A DNA stretch of 37,375 bases from an uncultured Clostridia bacterium (GTDB taxonomy: Bacteria > Bacillota > Clostridia > Oscillospirales > Ruminococcaceae): assembly GCA_947631535.1 (NCBI GenBank), contig CANRLU010000011.1, positions 1 to 37,375 on the forward strand, written 5' to 3'. Each line of letters starts with the position of its first letter. Position 1 is the stretch's first letter. A program made the position numbers and the translations under genes. The notes beneath the pieces were generated by a model. That model worked only from the letters and a program-made list of their open reading frames with translations. It was not told where the DNA came from and did not search any database. Below, piece by piece: positions 1 to 9,100 of the stretch.

Positions 1-1
1 C

Positions 2-67
2 GGCGACAAGGCCGAAATGCTTTTATACGGACTTACTGACAGAGAATTGAGGTGCGATAATGTTTGA
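2..67 (+). CDS. C-terminal end of an upstream gene, possibly glutamate 5-kinase (ProB), partial
   Basis: Open frame from window start reads ...GDKAEMLLYGLTDRELRCDNV* and overlaps the proA start codon by 8 nt. Position before proA and a tail resembling the HRDN(L/M)V ending of short ProB proteins. Confidence 0.4.
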   Translation, partial: GDKAEMLLYGLTDRELRCDNV

Positions 68-1310
68 TTTTGAACCTGTAGGAATAAAGGCCAGAGAAGC
101 CTCGCGCGAGCTCGCGCAGGCGGAGACCGGCAAAAAGAACAAAGCTCTTGAGACCATCGCGGAGGAGCTTGTGAACAACAGGCGCGCGATAATCGACCGC
201 AACCGCATAGACGTTAAAGCCGCAGAGGCAAAGGGAGTCAAAAGCTCGCTCGTTGACAGGCTCTATCTCAACGAAAAGAGGATAGAGGGCATCGCGGAAG
301 GCGTTCGCAAGGTCATAACCCTCGACGACCCCGTGGGGCTCATAGATTCGGGCGAAACAAGGCCCAACGGGCTTCGGGTGATAAAGATAAGGGTCCCGCT
401 CGGAGTGGTCGGGATAATATACGAGTCGAGGCCGAATGTGACCGTAGATGCTGCGGTGCTCTGCCTTAAATCCGGCAACGCCGCTGTCCTCAGGGGCGGC
501 AGCGACGCCGTGAACACCAACCTCTATCTTGCGGAGATAATGCAGCGCGCCCTCGAAACTTCGGGGCTACCGAGAGAGGGAATACAGCTATTAAACGACT
601 CCTCTCGCGAGGCGGCGAACGCTATGATGAAAGCCCGCGGATATATCGACGTGCTCATTCCGAGGGGCGGCGCGGGACTTATAAAAAGCTGCGTGGAAAA
701 CTCCACCGTGCCGGTCATCGAGACGGGCGTCGGCAACTGCCATATCTACGTCGATTCGTCGGCGAGCATACCTATGGCGCTCGACATCGTGGACAACGCC
801 AAGACCCAGCGTCCGGGCGTCTGCAACGCCTGCGAGACGGTGCTCGTCCACCGCGACATAGCCGAGGACTTCCTGCCGAAGCTCAAAAAGCGCCTCGACG
901 CGCATAATGTCGAGATACGCGGCTGCGAGCTCACCAAAATGATTCTCGGCAAATGCGTCGTACCGGCGACGGAAGAAGACTGGGCGACGGAATATCTCGA
1001 CTATATCCTCGCGGTAAAGGTAGTAGACAACATTTACGACGCCATCGAGCACATAAGAACGTATTCCACCGGTCACTCGGAGTGCATAGTAACCGAGAGC
1101 TTTACGGCGGCGCAGGAATTTCAGCGTCAGGTGGACGCGGCGGCGGTTTATGTAAACGCCTCCACGCGCTTTACGGACGGATTTGAGCTCGGCCTTGGCG
1201 CGGAGATAGGCATTTCGACCGCAAAGCTCCACGCGCGCGGGCCTATGGGCCTTAAGGAGCTCACGACGATAAAATATCTGATAACCGGCAGCGGCCAGAT
1301 AAGGCAATAA
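60..1310 (+). CDS. proA: Glutamate-5-semialdehyde dehydrogenase (gamma-glutamyl phosphate reductase)
   Basis: 416 aa. Typical ProA motifs: PLGVVGIIYESRPNVTVDAAVLCLKSGNAAVLRGGSDA, VIETGVGNCHIYVD, NASTRFTDGFELGLGAEIGISTAKLHARGPMGLKELTT. Confidence 0.97.
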   Translation: MFDFEPVGIKAREASRELAQAETGKKNKALETIAEELVNNRRAIIDRNRIDVKAAEAKGVKSSLVDRLYLNEKRIEGIAEGVRKVITLDDPVGLIDSGETRPNGLRVIKIRVPLGVVGIIYESRPNVTVDAAVLCLKSGNAAVLRGGSDAVNTNLYLAEIMQRALETSGLPREGIQLLNDSSREAANAMMKARGYIDVLIPRGGAGLIKSCVENSTVPVIETGVGNCHIYVDSSASIPMALDIVDNAKTQRPGVCNACETVLVHRDIAEDFLPKLKKRLDAHNVEIRGCELTKMILGKCVVPATEEDWATEYLDYILAVKVVDNIYDAIEHIRTYSTGHSECIVTESFTAAQEFQRQVDAAAVYVNASTRFTDGFELGLGAEIGISTAKLHARGPMGLKELTTIKYLITGSGQIRQ

Positions 1311-1329
1311 AGTTAAGAGGAAAGATATT

Positions 1330-2331
1330 ATGAGCAAACGCAGAAAAAAGAAGCCCGCCGATTTGGCGCAGACCCCTCCCGATAAGGACAATACCGCCGT
1401 CGGGGCGTCCGCGGAGGAAAAAGCCGCGGAGAAAAAGGCCTCCGAGGATAAGGCTCCCGAGGATAAGGCTCCCGTGGAAAAAGCTGCGGAGGAAACGTCC
1501 GACGGCAAGGGCAAAGAGGGCTTTTCGGAGCGGAAAATCTCCGACTCTGAGAACAAGAGGATACACGAGAGGTTCAAATTCGACTGGGAGCTTGAGGAGC
1601 ATCTGCTTGAAGCCCTCGACGAAGACGCCTCGGAGCTTGCGGAGCCGGAAGAAACCGAGCCCGAGCCCCCCGAGATAAAGAGCATAAGCTGGAAGCAGGC
1701 GCTTCAGGCGGTCTTCGGGCTGTTCCTGCTCGTGTTCGCGATAATAGGCGTTATCGCGACGGGCTTCAAGGTCTCGGACGTGATAAAGGCTTCAAAGGAC
1801 ACCTCGGCGCAGCAGGCCTACTTTGAGGAATTCATAATGCCGCTCGTGGCCTCCGACGCGCCCATTTTCGACGGCGCATCTTCGCTCAACGAAGACGTCA
1901 TACTCACCGCCGCCTGCTGGGACATCATCTTCAACCCCTCGGTTTACTATGAATACTCCAACGGCGTTTACAGCGTTTCCTACCTCGACATCGACCGCAG
2001 GATAACCAAGCTTTTCGGCCCCGGGCTCACCTATACCCACAAGACCGTCGGCGACACCGAGCTCACCTTTGAATACGACGAGGAAGCGGGAATGTATTAT
2101 ATCCCCGCCTACCCGCGCTCGCCCGCATACTACCCCGAAATAACCGCGATGGAAAACAGGGACGGCGTTACCGAGCTCACCGTGTGCTACAGGCTACCGA
2201 TAACCAACTGGATAGAGTCGCTCGACACCGTGGAGAAAACTATGATATACACCGTTGTCCCGACGGATACGGGCTATAACGTGTCGGCGATAAGGATAGG
2301 CGAGATAGGTTCCGACGGTGAAGCTGACTGA
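1330..2331 (+). CDS. Hypothetical single-pass membrane protein with charged low-complexity N-terminus
   Basis: 333 aa. Lys/Glu/Ala-rich repeats (EDKAPEDKAPVEKAAEE), one TM segment (ALQAVFGLFLLVFAIIGVIATGF), then an extracytoplasmic domain. Starts 20 nt after proA with an AGAGGAAAG ribosome binding site. Confidence 0.75.
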   Translation: MSKRRKKKPADLAQTPPDKDNTAVGASAEEKAAEKKASEDKAPEDKAPVEKAAEETSDGKGKEGFSERKISDSENKRIHERFKFDWELEEHLLEALDEDASELAEPEETEPEPPEIKSISWKQALQAVFGLFLLVFAIIGVIATGFKVSDVIKASKDTSAQQAYFEEFIMPLVASDAPIFDGASSLNEDVILTAACWDIIFNPSVYYEYSNGVYSVSYLDIDRRITKLFGPGLTYTHKTVGDTELTFEYDEEAGMYYIPAYPRSPAYYPEITAMENRDGVTELTVCYRLPITNWIESLDTVEKTMIYTVVPTDTGYNVSAIRIGEIGSDGEAD

Positions 2332-2380
2332 CGCTCGGAATATAAAGCGTCGCGGTATCAACAGGCTGAAAATATATAAA

Positions 2381-2403
2381 AAGGCGGGATATTCTCCCGC
2401 CTT
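2381..2403. terminator. Probable bidirectional intrinsic terminator between convergent genes
   Basis: AAGGCGGGA-tattc-TCCCGCCTT stem flanked by A- and T-rich tracts, between the convergent 1330-2331 and 2409-4250 genes. Confidence 0.7.
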
Positions 2404-2408
2404 GATTT

Positions 2409-4250
2409 TTATTCTCTTTCCGCCCCGAAGCTCACCCGCGAGGCGAATATCGCGGCAGCTGCAGGAGCAAGAAGTATACCCGCTGCGCATATGGCCGAGA
2501 CCGCAAAATACGCTCCGAAGAGCGCCGCAGCGCCCGACGCCGCAAAGCCCAGGGCTCTTACCGCCTCCGAGGTCGCAAAGCCGAGCTTTTCCGCCCTTGC
2601 TGCCGACTCCGAAAGCCCGATGAGCGGCAGTATATCCCTTAGATCGTTTCGCAAAAGCAGCGCCGAAGCGCATCTCTTTGCCTCCTCCGCTCCAGAAGCG
2701 AGAGCAAAGCTGCAATCGGCCGTACTAAGGACTGCGCAGTCGCTCACGCCGTCGGCGACGGCTATTTTATATCCCGCGCTTTTTTCCTCGCGCAGGGCTT
2801 CGCACTTGGCAATAGGCCCGAGCCCGCAGATAAGCCTTTCGGCTCCCACCTCCGCAGCAGCTCGATCAGGCTCAAAAACGCTTCCGCCCGAGATAAGCAG
2901 GGTGTCAACTCCCCTCTCCGAAAGTTTCTTTACCGCCGCAGCGGCGTTGGGCTTTACGCTGTCTTCAAAAGCGATGAGTCCTATCGCCTTGCCTCCTGCG
3001 AACACCGCCTTTAAAAGCTTTCCCTCAAGCTCGGGACGTCCTTCGGCGAGGGGTTCGCAGTCCTCTTTTAATGAGCTTAAGACTATCCTGCGGCCGTCTA
3101 CCGTTCCCGTTATCCTCCCCGCGAGCCTCTCGCAGGATATGCAGGGCGGGACGGCAACGCCGTTTCTCAGGCAGCGCTCGGTTATTGCCGCGAAATCGCC
3201 GCCGTCGGCTCCGTCGCACAGAGCCGACGCCAGCCTTATTATGTCCTGCGGACCGGTCTCCCCAAGAGGCGTCACCCCGCAGACCGAGAGCCTGCCCACG
3301 GTTGCGGTGCCGTTATAGTCTATGACGGCGCGGGTCACGCCGCGAAGCGTATCTATGGCAGAGGGGTCGCGGAAGCGAACGCCCTCCGAAGCGGCCTTTT
3401 TTGCCGCAAACAGCCTTGAAAACGCCCTTGAGGCCCCGAACGCGCAGGGTGAGCCCGCCAAAAGTGTGAGCGCGAGCGCAAAAGCTGCGTTATCGACCCC
3501 AGAGACCGCAAACACCACCGCAGATACCGCGATCGGCGCAGCAGTCCCGATAAGGCATCGCAAAACGAAGGCGCGGCGGTCGGTCGGGCTCTTTTTTGAC
3601 TTCGGACGCTCACAGCAATAAGACACCATTTTAAAAAGCTCGCTCACGCCGTCGGCACGGACGGTGAGAAATCCGCTGATATTGCGGCTCCCCGCCTTTA
3701 CGCGCTCGCCCTCGGAGCGAAGCATCGCGTAAAGCTCGCCGGTTATGGGTTTTTCGTCTATCTCGGAGCGGCCGGCGATTATCTCGCCGTCGCAGGGGAC
3801 TGTCTCGCCGGGGCGTATCGACACTATATCCCCCTCTTTGATATCTTCGGCGGGAACGGTCTTTTCGGCGCCGTCACGCAAAACTACGGCGGACTCGGGC
3901 AGAACGCCGGAAAAATCGCTTTTTGAGACTGCCGCGGGAGTCGTTCTGTCTTTAAGATATTTTATGACCGCAAGTGCTGCGATCACCGCCGCCGCAGGTG
4001 CAAAGAGCGAGCGTCCTCCGCCGCACCAAAGCCTGTCGTAAAGCGAGAACAACGCCGCCGCTGCGGCCGATGCGCAGCAGAAAGCGCCGTCAAAAAGCGC
4101 GGCTCCGGCTATATAGACCTCCAGAGCGAAGAGCAAAAGCTCGATGAGCGCATAAAGAAGCGGCGCGCCCTGCAAAGTCCCGAGCCACCAAAGCAGCCCG
4201 CATATAACGGCGCAAAGCACTATCCCGACAGGCGACACCGATCTTTTCAT
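2409..4250 (-). CDS. P-type ATPase-like protein (P1B-like architecture) with degenerate signature motifs
   Basis: 613 aa. Recognisable order of P-type ATPase landmarks: actuator EDIKEGDIVSIRPGETVPCDGEI...PITGE, SPCAFG in place of CPCAL, VIDYNGTAT in place of DKTGTLT, LISGG in place of MLTGD, VADGVSDCAVL in place of GDGxNDAPAL. Confidence 0.8.
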   Translation of the reverse strand: MKRSVSPVGIVLCAVICGLLWWLGTLQGAPLLYALIELLLFALEVYIAGAALFDGAFCCASAAAAALFSLYDRLWCGGGRSLFAPAAAVIAALAVIKYLKDRTTPAAVSKSDFSGVLPESAVVLRDGAEKTVPAEDIKEGDIVSIRPGETVPCDGEIIAGRSEIDEKPITGELYAMLRSEGERVKAGSRNISGFLTVRADGVSELFKMVSYCCERPKSKKSPTDRRAFVLRCLIGTAAPIAVSAVVFAVSGVDNAAFALALTLLAGSPCAFGASRAFSRLFAAKKAASEGVRFRDPSAIDTLRGVTRAVIDYNGTATVGRLSVCGVTPLGETGPQDIIRLASALCDGADGGDFAAITERCLRNGVAVPPCISCERLAGRITGTVDGRRIVLSSLKEDCEPLAEGRPELEGKLLKAVFAGGKAIGLIAFEDSVKPNAAAAVKKLSERGVDTLLISGGSVFEPDRAAAEVGAERLICGLGPIAKCEALREEKSAGYKIAVADGVSDCAVLSTADCSFALASGAEEAKRCASALLLRNDLRDILPLIGLSESAARAEKLGFATSEAVRALGFAASGAAALFGAYFAVSAICAAGILLAPAAAAIFASRVSFGAERE

Positions 4251-4401
4251 TGCTGCACTCCTCCGACAAATTATATATAATCAGTATAACACGTTATGTC
4301 GAAAAATGCAATATCGAGGGGGTAGGAAGATGTGCCTAAATCGTAGACGTTTTCGTTTGATGACGGAGAAAATAGCGGCGGTCGCCGTGGCTTTTTCTTC
4401 C

Positions 4402-4510
4402 ATACCCCCTGCCCCCTCTCCCTCAGAGAGGGCGAGGGGGTTCCACCCTGTCACCCTGGTCGTTCACCGTTCGGCGAACGACCGACCCCTCCCCTCGAGG
4501 GGAGGGGTAT
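4402..4510. repeat. Intergenic multi-hairpin palindromic element
   Basis: Successive hairpins CCCCCTCTCCCTCAGAGAGGGCGAGGGGG, GGTCGTTCaccgttcgGCGAACGACC and ACCCCTCCCCtcgaGGGGAGGGGT, with ATACCCC...GGGGTAT able to close the outside. No credible coding. Confidence 0.65.
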
Positions 4511-4758
4511 TTTGGTTCCTTGAAAACACTTACAAGGGCCGGAATTTGGTGCGGTTCTTTCAGACGCGAATGTGCGCAGCCTGTGTGAGTAAATGAGTAG
4601 GGCCTTTGAGTCGAAAGCGACGAAAATAAACGTGACCCTTTTATCATTCTTTGTGTCGCCTTTCCCTTCTCTGGCGTATCTTTTTGCGTCACTTTTCTGC
4701 ACGAGAAGAGAAGTGACGGAACTCTCCCCAAATTTCAATAAAAAATTTTCATTATCTC

Positions 4759-4787
4759 TTGACACAGCTCATCTAATATGCTATATT
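4759..4787 (+). promoter_or_regulatory. Sigma-A-type promoter for degV-like gene with overlapping palindrome
   Basis: TTGACA (4759-4764), 17 nt spacer, TATATT (4782-4787); perfect 10 bp inverted repeat CATCTAATAT-gct-ATATTAGATG at 4770-4792 overlaps the -10. Confidence 0.75.
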
Positions 4788-4869
4788 AGATGTAGTGATA
4801 TTGATATCGGTCTTTTCTTGATATTTCCATACAAATCGACAGTTTAAGAACGTTAAAAGGAGAATTGAG

Positions 4870-5727
4870 ATGTCTTACAGAATTTTTGTCGAATCGTCGG
4901 CGGATTTCACGCCCAAAATGCTCAAAAGCTTCGGGCTCGACCTCGTGCCGTTAAAGCTTATTCGCGGCGAGCAGACAATGACCAACGAAGAAATGGACCC
5001 CAAGTTTTTCTACGACCTTGAGCGCAAGGGCGAAATGATGACCACCTGCGCCGCAAACATCAGCGAATACACCGAAGCGTTTGAACCTCATCTTCAAAAC
5101 GGCGAGGATATAATTTTGCTCGGATTTTCGTCGGGGCTGAGCTCTTCGGTCAACAATGCCGAGCTCGCGGCGGAGGCGCTGCGCGAAAAATATCCCGACA
5201 GGAAGATCTATATTATCGACACCAAGTGCGCCAATAACGGTCAGGGCCTGCTTGCCGACCTCGTGACGAGAAAGAGGGCCGCCGGCGCCACGGTTGACGA
5301 GGCCAAGGCCTATGCCGAAAAGATGATGCTCAAAATATATCACTCTTTTACTATGCCTTCGCTTATGTATCTCAAAAAAGGCGGGAGGATATCCACCGCC
5401 GCGGCCGTTGCGGGGACCGTCCTCGGGATAAGGCCGATACTCTATGTGAGAGACGACGGCAAGATATATATTTCCGGCAAAGTGCGCGGCCGCAGAGCCG
5501 CAACTAAGGCTCTTTACGACGCCTTTGTGAAGCACGCCGTGAACCCCAAGAGCCAGGACGTGTATATCGCTCATGCCGACTGTCCCGAAGACGCCGAAGA
5601 GCTCGCGCAGATGCTCAAAGGCAAAGTGAAAAGCGTGACGATCAACTACATCGGGCCGGTGTTCGGCTGCCATTGCGGCCCCGAGGCGCTCTCGCTTTAC
5701 TTTATCGCCGACGAGCGCGAACCATAA
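4870..5727 (+). CDS. DegV family fatty-acid-binding protein
   Basis: 285 aa. DegV signatures: YRIFVESSADFTPKM, ILLGFSSGLSSSVNNAELAAE, IYIIDTKCANNGQGLLADL, YLKKGGRISTAAAVAGTVLGIRPIL, HCGPEALSLYF. RBS AAAGGAGAATTGAG. Confidence 0.93.
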   Translation: MSYRIFVESSADFTPKMLKSFGLDLVPLKLIRGEQTMTNEEMDPKFFYDLERKGEMMTTCAANISEYTEAFEPHLQNGEDIILLGFSSGLSSSVNNAELAAEALREKYPDRKIYIIDTKCANNGQGLLADLVTRKRAAGATVDEAKAYAEKMMLKIYHSFTMPSLMYLKKGGRISTAAAVAGTVLGIRPILYVRDDGKIYISGKVRGRRAATKALYDAFVKHAVNPKSQDVYIAHADCPEDAEELAQMLKGKVKSVTINYIGPVFGCHCGPEALSLYFIADEREP

Positions 5728-5740
5728 GAATTATCCGCCA

Positions 5741-5769
5741 AAAAAGCCCCGCTTTTAACGGGGCTTTTT
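5741..5769 (+). terminator. Intrinsic terminator downstream of degV-like gene
   Basis: AAAAAGCCCCGcttttaaCGGGGCTTTTT. Confidence 0.85.
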
Positions 5770-6101
5770 CGGGGTAAAAACCATATGAAAAGATTGGGGA
5801 AGATGTCGTGACATTTGATCTGCGGCAGGAAGCATCGCCTGCTGCGAATATACTATAGCGCCGCCGCGGACGGTTTTCCCGAACAAAAGTGGCTTTTTTA
5901 TATTATTTTATCCGAACTTATTATACCGTCAAGCGGGACAAAAATCAATAAAGTATCGGTTGAACGCGCTTCAACAACGGCTTGAATGATTTTTGTCTTC
6001 AATTATATAGTGTCATTTCCGGCGAAAAAGTTTGCAGGGAAATTGTAAATTTTTTGTGAATTTTTTGTTACGGGCTTACAGTCGGAGTGCAGCCCCCTTT
6101 C

Positions 6102-9100
6102 TCACTTCCCTACTTCCCTCACCTCCGCTTTTTTCGGGGCGCGGGGGTCGAGGGACAGCCTGCCGCGCTTCAGCGATACCCCGTAAAGGCCCTCCCGTAA
6201 TGCGCGGTAATACCACGCCGCCGAGCCGGTGTATATTGACCAGCCGCCGCGTCCGCAGCAGTTTTTATTGGAATACACGTCGCCGCAAAGATAATACGGC
6301 TCGGTCTTGTATCTTTCGATGCCGCCGAGCGAGCGGTTTATCGGGCTGAGCGCATCAAGTATCTTTTCGCCCTCGTCAGTGAGTCCCGCTTTCAGGCAGG
6401 CCATTCCGAGCCATACGGCGCCGTGGGTGTACTGCCCGCCGTTCTCGCGCATACCCTGCGGATAAAACTTCACATAGCCAGGGTCGGGGTCGGCGCTTTC
6501 GGAAAACGCCGGCGCGAAAAGCTTTATCACGCCGCGCTTTATATCCGCGAGCTCGGAATATGCGTTTTCGAGAGCGGTGCGCGCAAAGCCGTCGCCGCCG
6601 AGGCCGGCAAATTCCGCGAACGACTGCGCTATGCTGTCTATTTGGCACTCGCGGCTTTCAGACGAGCCGAGTTTCGCCCCGCTGTCGAAGTATCCGCGAA
6701 GATACCAGCCGCCGTCTCTGCCCCTGCTCTCGACCGCTTTAGCGAGCTCGTCCGCTCGGCCGACGATCTTTTCGGCAAAATCATATTCTCCCTCAAGCTT
6801 TGCAACTTCCGAAAATCTCCGCAGGACGATTATAAAGAATTCGGTCAGCCACACCGACTCCCCCTCGCCGCCGCTCCCCACCGAACCGAAGCCGTCGTTC
6901 CAGTCGCCCGAGCCTATCAGCATAAGCCTGTTTCTGCCCGCTTTTTCAAGGCTGTGCTCAACGGCGCGGCGGCAGTGGACAAACACGCTGTCGGTCTGCG
7001 AAGTCTTGTACACCTCTCCGTAGCGCTCTTTTTCGCCCTCTTTGAGCTCGAGCCCCTCGCACCAGGCGGTCCCGAGCTCAAGTATACCGTCGTCGGCGGT
7101 CTTGCCGAGATATTCGCAGACGGCATATGGCAGCCAGAGCGCGTCGTCTGAGATGCGGGTGCGTATTCCCCGAGTTTTCTGACCGACCATCGGGTGCCAC
7201 CAGTGCATAACGTCGCCCTCTCTGAACTGCGCCGTGCAGCAGCGGAGTATCTGCGCTTTCAGAACGCGCGGGTTCTCAGAAACGATCCCCACGGCGTCCT
7301 GGAGCTGGTCGCGGAAGCCGTATGCGCCGGAACACTGGTAAAATCCGGTGCGCGCATATATCCTCGCGTGGAGTGCCTGATACCTCAGCCACACGTTGGC
7401 AAGGAGGTCGTTGTATCTGCTGCCGGAATTTATCTCTATCACGCGCTCGCGGGTGTCGGTCTGTTCGGAGAAGTATCGCGGCATTTCCTCAGCGGCCATT
7501 TCGCTAAGGCCGTATGAGAGGTAAAAGCTCACCTTTTTCCTGCCGCCGATGCCGCACATCACCGCGCCTATAAGCCCTGGCGACGGTTCGGCGCAGTCGT
7601 CCCACCTTCCCGTAAGAAAGCTTTCGCGGTCGGTGCAGACCTTTGCCTCCTCCGAAGCCGAGATGCACATATATCCCGCCGTTCCGGAAGCTGCCGAGCA
7701 GAGCGACAGCCCGTTTTTTATGCGTTTCGGGGATATCATATCCGAGTGCTCGCGGGTCACGCCGAGGCAGGGCTCGGTGTAATAGCAGAGCTGCCCTTGC
7801 CCCTTGAGCGCGATATCGGCGGTCACGCGCTTGCACATTCCCTTTGCCGAAACGCTCACCTCTATATGACACTTATACCCCTCTCCCCGCGAGAAATACT
7901 CCGCCCTATACGGCGAGAAGACCGCCGCGGAGCCCCTTATCAGGTCGAATATGCCGTCTTCGGTCTTTAAAAGAAGACGTTCGCCGAGGTTGTCGCGGGC
8001 GGGGTCGTTGTCCCAGGGGGTGAGACGGTTCTCACGGGAATTGAAGGCATAGGTGAACCCGAGCGAGCCGTTTGAGACGAGCGTCCCGAACACGGGATTC
8101 GAGAGCACGTGGCACCACGGCAGCGGCGGTTTTTCGTTTATAACGTAGCTTTCGCCGCAAAAGCCTCCGCAGGCGACCGGAAGCTCCACCTTTTGAGCGA
8201 CAGGCAGCGAACTTTTGATAACGGCATACTCCCCCGCCTTTTCCGAAGGGGAAGACGAGGCGATCTCGTCGGTGCAGATGTGGCAGGCGGCGGCGCGGCA
8301 CAGGTCGTAAAGACCGTCCCGCGTTTTGGCGAGGTCAAGCGGGAGTATCCCGCCGTAAACCGAGCTTTCGAGGCCCTGCTCCTTTGCCGCCGAGATAAGC
8401 TCGGAATAATGCGCACGCTCGTATCTGCCGCCGTCGTCGAAGGCGAATAACAGCTGCACCGAAAGTCCGCAGAGCCGCAAAAGCTTATAAGCCCCGAGGT
8501 ATGCCGAGAGCTTTTGAGAGTCGTTTTTCGAGTTGAGGTCTACGAGTATGAGCGGCACGTCGGTGGATATCGAAAGCTCCCATAAAGCGCGCAGAGGAAG
8601 TCTGTTGAGCTTAACTGCTTCGCGCTTTGCGTCGCTGCTGCCGGTGCCGAAGAGGACGGCGGGCAAAAGCGCCGACGCCACCCTGCCCGCGGCGGTGTCG
8701 AGGCGGGGAAGAGTGCAGTATCTGGGCCGCTTTCTGCGGATATTCGAGACGCGGTTTATAAGCTCTTCTCTCGAATCGGCGCACACCGAAAACAGCGTGA
8801 GTTCCGCCTCGGATTTCGGCGGGAGTTCTAACGACGCGCGAATGAACACGCACGGGTCGGGCTCGGATATAAAGCTCGGTGAAATGTCTTTAAAGCGTTT
8901 GCCGAGGCCCGCAACGCCATCGGGACATTCGAGCACCTCGCCCCTGTCAAAGCTCACGCATTTCTTTACGTCCTCTATAAAGCCTATCCCGAGCCATATT
9001 TTCTTTTCTCCGCGCACGCGCGTCGCCGTTACTATATCCCACTCGGCGTCGCGCTCAAGCCTTAAAAACATCTTTGAATAGGCAGGGTGAGCCTCCTCGG

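Noticed and set aside
591-1685. 364-aa minus-strand ORF opposite proA and the next gene
   Set aside because: Antisense to a confidently identified gene; Ser/Arg-rich low-complexity product typical of GC-rich shadow ORFs.
4306-4847. Several overlapping short ORFs on both strands (96, 102, 104, 84 aa)
   Set aside because: Lie in the multi-hairpin intergenic repeat; mutually overlapping in different frames, with no supported RBS or family motifs.
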